Of a stretch of DNA of 27,524 nucleotides, positions 7,973-16,140 are shown in pieces (positions within the stretch are counted from its first letter, which is position 1; each line of letters begins with the position of its first letter). Below the pieces are notes generated by a model. It was not told the DNA's origin. It did no database searches and saw only the letters and a program-made list of their open reading frames with translations. The position numbers and the translations under genes were made by a program. Origin of the DNA: Hondaea fermentalgiana (Eukaryota > Sar > Bigyra > Thraustochytrida > Thraustochytriidae); NCBI GenBank assembly GCA_014084085.1, contig NPFB01000157.1:760-28283 (forward strand), written 5' to 3'.

Positions 7973-9055
7973 ATGGCTGCGCGAAGAGTTGGTGTCACGG
8001 CAGACGCGCTGACGCAAAGTCCCGTGAATGAACGCCTGCCATCGGAAACCTTGCACGCCGTTCTCGAGTGGCTCTCGCCTCTGCAGCTCATCGCATCCGC
8101 CAATCTCGTCTGCAAAAGGTGGGAAAAGGCATCCAATGCAGTGCTCGCGGCGACTGCGCCAAAGGTGCGTGCCGAAATTGACCACGGAAACGCGCGACGC
8201 TTGTGCCTTCGGTGTTCTCGATCTTTGACAGTGCTTGACGAGTGCCCCATTCCGGTACGCATCAACAAGACACTTGCTGCCAAACATGGCCAACAGACAA
8301 AATACGGTGCCATCTGCTGGGGCAAGACGCGCGGTTCCATCGCCGCTGTTATCCAAGGCGAGTCATGCATACATCTCTTGCGTGTGAATAAGCGTGGTAA
8401 ACTCCAATACAGTCGCATGATACCACTAAAGGCTGTCAACCCTGTTGGCATTGCCTTTTTGCGCAAACGTGATCGCTTCGCCGTTGCCGACGCTGCTACA
8501 CCAGCCTTGCTCGTTATCAGCCCAGACGGCCATGAAGACGCGCGTATCATGCTGTCGTCCCCGTGCACATCCTTGGCCCTCGATGAACGTGGCGCTAACT
8601 TGAGCGTCTACCTCACCTGTGACGCTGAGCCCTGGGCTCGCGAACCACAACTTGATCTTGCATCCGTCAATCTCGCAGCTCTCGCGCGCGACGCCTCCGC
8701 AGAACTCTACGCCTTGCGTCCAACTGGTTCTCTCGTGCGCGTCAATCTCCTCTCAGGCGTCGTGGAAACCATTCAAACCGACTTGTGCCGACCTGTCAGC
8801 TGCGCGCTTAGCGCAACGGACTCGGGTCTGTACCTGACACATTTTGTTGGCCGTGAGAAGCGAGCGCTTGTACACATTGAGACCGACGCTCGGGTAGACT
8901 CCACGCCTCTTTCTATCGTTGCCACGGACGACACAAAGCCATGGCACGTGCTCGATACAAGCCAAGATCATCCCGAGACCTTTCCGCTTAATGTTTTCTC
9001 AGCATTGGCGCACCTTCCTCTCTCAAGAGAGAGAGAGGCCGAAAGGCCGCGGTAG
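7973..9055 (+). CDS. F-box protein with a possible beta-propeller C-terminus
   Basis: Predicted 360 aa. The F-box lies at about residues 21-55: RLPSETLHAVLEWLSPLQLI, then ANLVCKRWEKAS, with the typical LP start, L-x-x-L-x-x-x-L spacing and C-x-x-W end. F-box proteins bind Skp1 in SCF ubiquitin ligases, and the rest of the protein selects the substrate. The C-terminal part has repeated short hydrophobic strands with intervening S/D/G turns (for example RDRFAVADAATPALLVISPDG, about 162-182), suggesting an NHL/WD-like propeller, but I cannot count blades. A CxxC lies at about 79-82. The ATG at 7973 has a good context (GCCATGG). The in-frame ATG at 7787 has a poor context and would include the CCAG repeat. 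The last 15 codons are low complexity and hairpin-rich. It is convergent with the GT47 gene, 57 bp apart. Confidence 0.75.
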   Translation: MAARRVGVTADALTQSPVNERLPSETLHAVLEWLSPLQLIASANLVCKRWEKASNAVLAATAPKVRAEIDHGNARRLCLRCSRSLTVLDECPIPVRINKTLAAKHGQQTKYGAICWGKTRGSIAAVIQGESCIHLLRVNKRGKLQYSRMIPLKAVNPVGIAFLRKRDRFAVADAATPALLVISPDGHEDARIMLSSPCTSLALDERGANLSVYLTCDAEPWAREPQLDLASVNLAALARDASAELYALRPTGSLVRVNLLSGVVETIQTDLCRPVSCALSATDSGLYLTHFVGREKRALVHIETDARVDSTPLSIVATDDTKPWHVLDTSQDHPETFPLNVFSALAHLPLSREREAERPR

Positions 9056-9112
9056 ACCCATCAACATTCTAGACACACAAGCTCAGATCATTGTCATTAT
9101 AGTTCTTCTTGT

Positions 9113-10909
9113 TCACGTGGCAGGTTTTTGCAAAGGCGCGCTATACGCGGCGTCGTCAAGATAGGTGCGAATGCTAGGAATCGACCGCGTCGAAGTAAAT
9201 TTGCCTGACTCGCTGCGATCCGAAAAACGCAAGGTCATCACCGTCTCGAATTGGGTCGCCACCTTGGTCATAAACTTGCTGTACCACTCCATAGTGTCCA
9301 TTTGCATTTGCTGTATCCTCTCGGGGTGCTGCAAAATGTATTCCAGATACGCCGGCAGCTCGGTCCACGAATTGAGAAATACAAAGGGAGCACCTTGCGT
9401 AATCAATGGCAAAAATGCCCCTTCACACTCGTGCGAGCGATAATACTCGTCGAGGACGACAATGGGGATCGATCCAGCCTCGCACGCCTCGTAGATGCGG
9501 TACGCCTCCGGATTGTGGCCCTGTGGGCACAACGTAAAGACCGAGTCAACCAAAATCTGCTTGTACTCCACCGGGGTAATGTACCCGTTGGCTCGCGTGA
9601 GTTGCTTCTTCCACTTGGACACTACCCAAACAAAAGACGGGTACTTTTCACTCGAAGGACCAAGCTCCTTGACGAGCACCTTGCGCGAGAGCGACGTTAG
9701 ACTGCCCATAAAGTTGAACTTGTACTTGCGCTCCCTCACCAGACGCACGTCGTTGGCGTACACGCGTTTGAACTCCTCGCGAGGACCCAAAGGCAGGTAG
9801 ATGGGCGAGCCTTGCGAAGCATTCACCACCTTCGGACCCGCATACATGCGAAAATGCGCACGGTCGTAGGTGTGTAGCGCGCGGCAAAACTCATCGCCTG
9901 TAGCAACGAGAACGTCATAATTTTCCACGCCATTGGAAAGAACTTGCTCAAAACGCTCATGCTGGAAATTCTTGATTCGCTCCAGCAAATGCACTGTTGG
10001 GCTCAAATCCGGGTCGCAGCGCGCGTGGCTTCGCGCCTCCTCGGGTGACGAGCACTTTCCCTCGTGCTGACAGTCCGTCGAACGCATGATCACATAGTTG
10101 TAGTCGCCCGAGGCAAACATGGACATAAAGTTTGTGCGAAAGAGCGAGTCTTGTCGAGGCGTACGGGTGTACACGCATACAGTCTTGCGTTTATGCACAT
10201 TCTTGTAAAAGACCGCTACATCTCGCGGGAACACGCGCGGCAGATCCTGTCGCGTTTGCGGTACCCTGTCGCGAAGAACTGACTTGTAAGCGTTCGTCAA
10301 GGTTCCATTGACGAGAAAGATGGCGTCCTTTACCGGGTCCACGCCCGGAATGTCGTATGTAGAGAACGGCGACGAGACCTTTTGACTTGCTAGCGCGAGG
10401 ATCGCGGATGACACCATCTCGTCAGCCTCAATATCCGGCGTCTCTTCTAGCAGCGCTGCGAGGGCTTCCGGCGACAGCTGCGACTGGGGCACAACTTCAT
10501 TGTCATCCTCACTGGCGAGATCGTTGCCATCAATGTTCGAATCAGAATCCCCAACGGCGTTGCTTGATGACTCCTTGGCATCCCAGCCGTCCGGCAAAAG
10601 GTCCTTATTCTCCTGCGCCGGGTACGGCTGAGTTTGCGCATCTGCGAGCACCTCCGTCTGGCCCGGATACTGGCCTGTACGCTGCCATTCCTCGAGAGGG
10701 GCCGTCTCGGAGCCACGTTGCGCCATGACAAAGGAGAGCACGTACAAAATGAGCAAGAGTGACATCAAGATGCCAATGACCTTGACTTTGGTCACCCAGT
10801 CATCCTTTTGGTCTTTGTCTTCCGCGCGTTGTTTCCGCCTGCCGCCCAGCACGCCTTCTGCGAAAAAGTCGCGCGCTCCTGCCGCGGCACGGTTGACGCC
10901 CGCCTTCAT
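9113..10909 (-). CDS. Exostosin-family (GT47) glycosyltransferase, RXYLT1/TMEM5-like
   Basis: Predicted 598-aa type II Golgi membrane glycosyltransferase. It has a short basic cytoplasmic tail, one membrane segment (about residues 43-63, VKVIGILMSLLLILYVLSFV), an acidic low-complexity stem (about 66-170) and a catalytic domain (about 230-560). The exostosin signature is FTLCPQGHNPEAYRIYEAC (458-476) followed by AGSIPIVV (478-485), with a conserved E for nucleotide-sugar binding. Several cysteines (280, 286, 298) suggest disulphides, and there are N-glycosylation sequons at about 201 and 363. This arrangement resembles ribitol xylosyltransferase RXYLT1 and other single-domain exostosin-like enzymes, but donor and acceptor cannot be read from sequence. 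The start at 10909 is ATG and gives a complete tail and anchor. It is convergent with the F-box gene. Confidence 0.85.
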   Translation of the reverse strand: MKAGVNRAAAGARDFFAEGVLGGRRKQRAEDKDQKDDWVTKVKVIGILMSLLLILYVLSFVMAQRGSETAPLEEWQRTGQYPGQTEVLADAQTQPYPAQENKDLLPDGWDAKESSSNAVGDSDSNIDGNDLASEDDNEVVPQSQLSPEALAALLEETPDIEADEMVSSAILALASQKVSSPFSTYDIPGVDPVKDAIFLVNGTLTNAYKSVLRDRVPQTRQDLPRVFPRDVAVFYKNVHKRKTVCVYTRTPRQDSLFRTNFMSMFASGDYNYVIMRSTDCQHEGKCSSPEEARSHARCDPDLSPTVHLLERIKNFQHERFEQVLSNGVENYDVLVATGDEFCRALHTYDRAHFRMYAGPKVVNASQGSPIYLPLGPREEFKRVYANDVRLVRERKYKFNFMGSLTSLSRKVLVKELGPSSEKYPSFVWVVSKWKKQLTRANGYITPVEYKQILVDSVFTLCPQGHNPEAYRIYEACEAGSIPIVVLDEYYRSHECEGAFLPLITQGAPFVFLNSWTELPAYLEYILQHPERIQQMQMDTMEWYSKFMTKVATQFETVMTLRFSDRSESGKFTSTRSIPSIRTYLDDAAYSAPLQKPAT

Positions 10910-11463
10910 TCTTGCCGGCTCTCTTCCAGCGCGTTGTCAAGACGCAAAGACTTGACCTCGCGTGGACCGGGAGTAAGGGGGCACGGCTTGATGGCGCTGC
11001 CGAGGGCACCCCGCGTGCCGTCGCAGCCACGAAGAAACCCCCGCCAGAGAGAAGAAAGAAACTCCGTTCAAGCTTTGGCGTCTCGCTTGGGATCGAATTC
11101 ATCTTTTCCTGTTAGTGTTAGTAGGATCTGGCTGAGCAAACTAGATAGAGGAGAGGGAGACAGAGATGGAAAGCACGTCTGTGGCCAACCGAAAGGAGAC
11201 TCAGCATCAATCACTTTGGCAATCGATCAACGTCGATCGGCGCTCGATAGTGCATCAAAACGAAAGAGCTAAAAAGATCAACAAAAGGATAAAATAAAAG
11301 TCTCATACAAGAGTTGGTAGGCCTTTGCGACTTGGATTAGCGGGCGAGCTTTCATTCGCCTGCCAGTCTGCCTGCCTGCTAGTCTGCCTGCCACAAGAAC
11401 ATGTTTTGTACTCATCTTGACGTAACAGCAGCGACGACACCGTCAGTATTTACTCCAGCAGAG
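10910..11463. other. Intergenic region: GT47 promoter side / 3' side of acylase gene
   Basis: About 554 bp. The part next to the GT47 start is GC-rich and the distal half is more AT-rich. It includes short inverted repeats (GTCAAG/CTTGAC near 10937-10957), GTAGGCCTTT at 11318-11327 and a 16-bp tandem duplication of CTGCC-type sequence (11359-11392). I see no credible gene or structured RNA. Confidence 0.45.
11359..11392 (+). repeat. 16-bp tandem duplication (TGCC-type period-4 sequence)
   Basis: CCTGCCAGTCTGCCTG followed directly by CCTGCTAGTCTGCCTG (one mismatch), then CC. The internal register is close to 4 bp. It lies about 450 bp upstream of the GT47 start. Confidence 0.8.
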
Positions 11464-14400
11464 CTACGGCGAGCACAGCTCACGATCGCTGGCAAGACAG
11501 GATTCGCGCACAGGCCCATTGGCCGTCGCATTTTTCAGAGACATGGCAAAATACTCGCCTAGAGACCAGGGCTGCACCATGTTGTCGTAATGGCGCGAGA
11601 ACGGAGAACCACTTTGACCAAGGGCATTGACAATGACGGATGCGCCGTCGTCGCCGCTAGCGTCTTTGCCCATGGACATGACTGCTCGAAATGAAGAACC
11701 CGCGCGCTGCTCAAAACTCGGATACGACGACGAGCCGACATTGACAGTCACGTCATCTCCGCCATGCGGCACACGTCGCGAAAAGAGGCAGTCCAAAGGC
11801 GTCTCGGCAAAAAGTTGCGACGCAAAGCAGGTCTCGTGCATTCCAACCGTGCCCCAGGGCTTGACCTTGCCCTCGGCGAGGAGCAAGGCGACGCGCTCCA
11901 GCGCCGCTGTTGCATAGGAGAGACAATCCGCGTCGCTCATGTTTTGCGCGCAGACACTTCCAACGTCTTTAGTGCCATTCGCTGCAGCACGACGAAAGGC
12001 AAAGGAGGTGAACAAGGGCACGGTCCAGTACTTGACGCCAGTCTCAGCCTGTGTACTTTGTACAAGCTCCTCGTTCCAAAGGTTGAAAAGACTCGCCTCC
12101 ACCGAGCTCACCTTCATCCGATGAGACTTCCAGTCCTCGTTCGATGCATGGACGAGAAGATCACACAAATCAGCGGCTTCTGGGGCGTTTGACTGACGGC
12201 AGGCCTCGGCCAACACCTCTTGCAATTCTGCCGCGTAAAGACTTGACACATCTTGCTGCACTGCCTGCATGCTTGCAACGGAATGTTTGCCTTGAGGATG
12301 AGCGAGAAGCTCGGTAATACGTTTGGCCCGGTACCCATCCGTCGAATCAAAGTCGCAAGTGGGCGTCAGGGGAAAGCATGGGGGCTGGACGCGATTGTTT
12401 GCCGTCGCCACAAAGCCCTGCTTTGGATTTTTAACCCAAGGCAGGTCCTCAAAGGCAAAATAGTGTTGAGCGCCCCAGTCGTACGAGCCGTTTCCAGGTA
12501 CAGGAAAGACGCCAGTGTGGCCCTTTACACGCATAGGAAATCGACCCGTCATCTGGTACGCAATATCCTTGTGTGTAGCCATGACAAAATTCTGGCCTGG
12601 AGCCACAAGGTACTTGAGCGCATCCGTGCGAGCCTCGTCGATTGTGCGGGCACGACACATGCGCATGAAAGCCACAAGAGTGGTGTCAAAATGCTCTGGC
12701 TCGTCGGCCAAAAGCGAGGTCCACCGCAGCGCAACCGTATTATTGCCCAGTCGCGTCGCAGCGTCTCCCACTCGCGTTCTCAAAATCGTGTCGGGGAGGT
12801 TGTGATCGGAAATAACAGGGCCGTAGTGCGGTGCGGTGCGAATGGCCACACGACGAAGGGCTGACTCGCCTGCAACGCCAAGGCTCTCTGTACGGGTTTG
12901 TAAGAGCACCTTTGAACCATTGTGCATGTAGGCGGATCCGGAGTCTACGGTTTGCAAGACAAAAAGATCCTGAACATCGGCTCCGGTGTTGGTGACGCCC
13001 CAAGCCAGATGGGCATTGCGACCCAATACGACAAAGGGAACTCCAAGAAAGCATGCGCCAATCACATTGACATCTTGGGCTGGGTCTTTGAGATGCATGA
13101 GTAGCCAGACGTTTGGGGCCGTCAACTCAAGGTGCGGGTCATTGGCCAACAAAGGCGCTCCGCTTTGCGAAAGGTCACCGCTCACGACCCAATTGTTGGA
13201 AGCGCCCGAAATGCCAAGGGCGTTTCCCGGGCGAAAATCCCACACTGACCTCGAGGATTTCGCCAGGTCCCTCTTGGAGCCGGCCTGCGTGGCGCGAAGG
13301 GAATTGAGCCAAGCCTTCATTTCTGGGTCTTCCATGCAAGTGGCATTGTCATGGCTCGTGTGAGGATCCTGACAAACGTCTTCGGGCTGCAAAATGGTCG
13401 GGAAGTCGGTGAGGTCAAAGGCGGGAAGGAGCTCGTTCACACGGTCCACAGAGAGGCCCTGATCGGCAATGAGCTTGAAGCGCATCATCTCGCGTTGCAA
13501 GTTGCCCGACAGCCCATAGGACATGACCAAGACCCAAGCGATCGAATCTGCAGGAGTCCACGGTTCCAACTGCCAAGGAAAGGGAGTCTGAAAGAGAAAG
13601 GAGAGCAAGATGAGCTCGAGTGGCGCAGAGAATCGCTGCCGAGACGTAAAAAAGTGATTGACGCCGTCACAGAATCGCCCAAGATTTAGAATCTCTTCCT
13701 CAAAGCGCGGGTCTTCTCGCATGCGCGCATACGTTTGCTCTGCAACTCGCCCAAAACCGAGCGTGCGAAAGAGAGTGTCTTGAGGCACAGCTGCAGCGCC
13801 CGCAACCTCTGCGAGCTGTCCGCGTGCCAAGCGGCGCTGGAATTCCATTTGAAAGGTGCGCGTTTGAGCCATGACGAGGCCCTGCGCGAAAAAAAGATCC
13901 CCTGCGTCATCGGAGCTTGACTCAATGTGGACAATTCCGGTCCCGTCTTCTATATATACCTTGACAACGCCCGAAATGTCGGCGTCAGGACCAAGAGAGA
14001 AGGCTTCCGAGATCAACGCGCGCTTGTAGATCCAAATGGATAGGGTTACAGTGAGCAGCGCGCACAAGGTCCCAAAGAAGAGCGCAAATCGTTGACAACA
14101 GGTGCGTGGTCCCCCTTTTCTCAAGATAACAACAACGAAACTTGCATCCCCGATCGCAAGTATACTTAGCGCAACGCCGAACGCGCGAGGGCAGAGTAAC
14201 GCCAAATGTAGCGTATGACCCGCAAGATAGAACCACGCCACGGCGCAAAGCGTCGCTGCTACCTTGGCAATCGTGACATGTTTCCCATTTCTGCGCGGCT
14301 CCTCCACGGCCGTAAGGCCTGCGAACTTGCGCTCTTTGCTTCCCTCTGGATCGAGCAGGCGCGCGTACACCGCGACGTCCGCGCTGCTGTTTGACAGCAT
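11464..14400 (-). CDS. Membrane-anchored penicillin acylase family protein (peptidase S45)
   Basis: Predicted 978-aa Ntn-hydrolase of the penicillin/acyl-homoserine-lactone acylase family, which hydrolyses amide bonds after autocatalytic cleavage. The acylase part begins at about residue 146 with EDGTGIVHIES (151-161), then FFAQGLVMAQTRTFQMEFQRR (170-190) and GQLAEVAG, the typical alpha-subunit signature. SNNWVVSG follows at 401-408. Ser401 is the predicted nucleophile and new N-terminus of the beta subunit, preceded by GA rather than the common G. PLLANDPHLEL (416-426) and GRNAHLAWGVTNTGAD (460-475) are the next conserved blocks. Unlike typical bacterial members with a cleaved signal peptide, it has three N-terminal hydrophobic segments (about 43-70, 73-94, 101-126), so it is probably polytopic with an extracytoplasmic catalytic domain. 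Bacterial origin by transfer is possible but unproven. The substrate is unknown. Confidence 0.88.
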   Translation of the reverse strand: MLSNSSADVAVYARLLDPEGSKERKFAGLTAVEEPRRNGKHVTIAKVAATLCAVAWFYLAGHTLHLALLCPRAFGVALSILAIGDASFVVVILRKGGPRTCCQRFALFFGTLCALLTVTLSIWIYKRALISEAFSLGPDADISGVVKVYIEDGTGIVHIESSSDDAGDLFFAQGLVMAQTRTFQMEFQRRLARGQLAEVAGAAAVPQDTLFRTLGFGRVAEQTYARMREDPRFEEEILNLGRFCDGVNHFFTSRQRFSAPLELILLSFLFQTPFPWQLEPWTPADSIAWVLVMSYGLSGNLQREMMRFKLIADQGLSVDRVNELLPAFDLTDFPTILQPEDVCQDPHTSHDNATCMEDPEMKAWLNSLRATQAGSKRDLAKSSRSVWDFRPGNALGISGASNNWVVSGDLSQSGAPLLANDPHLELTAPNVWLLMHLKDPAQDVNVIGACFLGVPFVVLGRNAHLAWGVTNTGADVQDLFVLQTVDSGSAYMHNGSKVLLQTRTESLGVAGESALRRVAIRTAPHYGPVISDHNLPDTILRTRVGDAATRLGNNTVALRWTSLLADEPEHFDTTLVAFMRMCRARTIDEARTDALKYLVAPGQNFVMATHKDIAYQMTGRFPMRVKGHTGVFPVPGNGSYDWGAQHYFAFEDLPWVKNPKQGFVATANNRVQPPCFPLTPTCDFDSTDGYRAKRITELLAHPQGKHSVASMQAVQQDVSSLYAAELQEVLAEACRQSNAPEAADLCDLLVHASNEDWKSHRMKVSSVEASLFNLWNEELVQSTQAETGVKYWTVPLFTSFAFRRAAANGTKDVGSVCAQNMSDADCLSYATAALERVALLLAEGKVKPWGTVGMHETCFASQLFAETPLDCLFSRRVPHGGDDVTVNVGSSSYPSFEQRAGSSFRAVMSMGKDASGDDGASVIVNALGQSGSPFSRHYDNMVQPWSLGEYFAMSLKNATANGPVRESCLASDRELCSP

Positions 14401-14625
14401 GATCTCACAGACGCGAACCTTCGTCCAGCGACGCTAGCGTATCTAGCGCTGGAGTGTTCATTCGTTCGTTTGAGCTTTGCAGGAACTCCAAAAAAAAAAA
14501 AGTGACCGTGAAAAATCTGTCATTTTCTGGTCGCTTGCATGTCGGAAAAAGAAGAACAAAAGGGATGCAATGCCGTCCACTGACATGAAAACAAATCGAT
14601 ACGCTCTGAGCTTATGCTAGACGTT
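14401..14625. other. Short intergenic region upstream of the acylase gene
   Basis: 225 bp between tandem minus-strand genes. It contains an ATTC/GTTC period-4 run (14458-14471) and an A12 tract on the plus strand (14490-14501), which is T12 in the sense of the acylase gene about 90 bp before its ATG. It also has to hold the 3' end of the dynein-like gene. Confidence 0.5.
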
Positions 14626-15798
14626 TTATGTGTGCCCTGTGAGGCGGAGTCTTTCGTTCTCCTCCTCAAGCTCGTGGACCTTTTCCAAGGCTTCGCAGAG
14701 ATCCTTGTACAGAGCCTTGCTACGGAGATGCTCGTCAGGATTAAGACTAAGCGTAGACTGAGTTGACTGGTCCGGAAGCTCTGATTCGAGGTCGAGAAAA
14801 AATCGCTCAAAAATTGGGAGAATGCTGCTCTTACGAGGCGAATCATGTGGACCCGCGGTGCTCGCCCGAGTTGGTTCGTTTGCTTTCTTTTTGGCGTTAA
14901 AGGACTGTATCTTTGGAGTATCAATCTCCGAGAATCGTTGCATGTCGACGCGGGCAATTGTTGCATGATCAAAAACCGATACACGATGAGAAGGTCGAAA
15001 TTTTTTCCGCGTTGGAGCTGGACGCTGCGACGTTCCCGTCTTGCTCTCTTTCGAGAGAGCCCCCTGACGCAATTTTGCTTCAAGGGCAGAAATCTTTTTC
15101 TTGAGATCTTGCTTTTCGAGGTCGTCAAGCTCTGTCTTCATACGCCAGAGCTCGAGAAGTGCCTCCCCCCGCTCGAAATTAGATACCATGACTTGCCGAA
15201 CAAGTTCATGAAAGCCCATGTATTGAATACTCTGTAGATCCTCGACGGCATCTTCTGGAAGGACGCGGCCAGAGCCTTGCTCGACCCGCGTATTCATAAA
15301 GTGAACCCATCGCTTGACGCTTTCGACGTCAACGTGACCTTGCGGGGCTGCATTGTATCCCGGCTGTGCCAAAATGCTTGCAAGTGGCCATACAGAGCTA
15401 CCTGGTGCATTTGCGCGGACCAGCGACTCGGGAGGAATGAGCGATTCTGGAATGTTACGCTCATCGAATAAGACAGGAAGTACACTACCCAGTGACGAGG
15501 ATGAGGACGATAATAATGAATGCGAGCCACGCGAATTTTGGTTTTTCCTTTTGGCACGACCGACACTCCTTGCATTGTCTCGAGGGGGCGCGGCGAATGA
15601 CAGTGAGGACAAAGATCCTTTCATTGTAGGAGAAGGAAGCAGTCTATGATTTCCCGAACTTGGACCCAGACCTTCCCTCTGGACTTCGCCGTCAGAGACG
15701 TCATCTGAAGCTGGTAAAGCGCGTTTGCGGCGGCGTCTTCGTTCTTCCTTTACCACGTTTGTATTCTTGTAGAACGGGTATGGCTCGCGCTGCCGCAT
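14626..15798 (-). CDS. Axonemal-dynein-light-chain-like coiled-coil protein
   Basis: Predicted 390 aa. The N-terminus is basic and disordered (R/K run, S-rich stretch). The middle carries GRVLPEDAVEDLQS (about 177-190) and then GFHELVRQVMVSNFERGEALL (about 195-215). This resembles the core of axonemal inner-arm dynein light chain p28/DNALI1 (pattern F-D/H-E-L-I/V-R-Q-V then ERG-x-x-L-L) and proteins sharing that domain such as AXDND1. A coiled coil follows (about 222-246) and a short leucine-zipper-like helix ends the protein. NIPESLIPPESLV upstream may correspond to the LPP segment of p28. A role in flagellar axonemes of zoospores would fit, but the match is to a short motif only. The first in-frame ATG is at 15798; the frame stays open to 15981 with no ATG. 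It is divergent from the 16141 gene. Confidence 0.6.
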   Translation of the reverse strand: MRQREPYPFYKNTNVVKEERRRRRKRALPASDDVSDGEVQREGLGPSSGNHRLLPSPTMKGSLSSLSFAAPPRDNARSVGRAKRKNQNSRGSHSLLSSSSSSLGSVLPVLFDERNIPESLIPPESLVRANAPGSSVWPLASILAQPGYNAAPQGHVDVESVKRWVHFMNTRVEQGSGRVLPEDAVEDLQSIQYMGFHELVRQVMVSNFERGEALLELWRMKTELDDLEKQDLKKKISALEAKLRQGALSKESKTGTSQRPAPTRKKFRPSHRVSVFDHATIARVDMQRFSEIDTPKIQSFNAKKKANEPTRASTAGPHDSPRKSSILPIFERFFLDLESELPDQSTQSTLSLNPDEHLRSKALYKDLCEALEKVHELEEENERLRLTGHT

Positions 15799-16140
15799 CT
15801 TTTGTTTTCCAACAGTCGACGTTCTGACTGAACGACTGTCTGTCGGTTTGTCTGTCTGCCCGGCGGTCCGTCCGCGCTCGCTCGCTCGCTCGCGATCGAT
15901 TGGCTTACTTCCGGACCCACCAATGATCTGCCTTTGATCCTTCTCCTCTGTCTGGCTGGCCTTGCGGTCCTGCGAGGTCACTCATCCGAAGAATGGATGG
16001 GGATGGAAAGGGCTGCGCTGGGGGACTCGGATTCATCTTTTTGCAACGGATCGTTCGGTCCCAGGCCAGAATATAGTACCATTTAGAAGAAAAGGAGAGG
16101 CCCAGGCAAACTCGACGGCCAGAGCAGCCGTGCGAGGGAG
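15799..16140. promoter_or_regulatory. Shared divergent promoter region with period-4 leader tract
   Basis: 342 bp between the dynein-like gene and the 16141 gene. Nearest the dynein-like start it holds CTGT/GTCC-type tetranucleotide sequence (about 15837-15874) running into GCTC repeats (15875-15894). The side facing 16141 has no such repeat. The promoter role is inferred from orientation. Confidence 0.45.
15875..15894. repeat. (GCTC)4-type tract in leader
   Basis: CGCTCGCTCGCTCGCTCGCG, 77 bp upstream of the dynein-like ATG and continuous with about 40 bp of other period-4 sequence. Confidence 0.85.

Noticed and set aside
15799..15981. N-terminal extension of the dynein-like protein to 15981
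   Set aside because: That codon is GTG; the first in-frame ATG is at 15798. The extension is translated tetranucleotide repeat.
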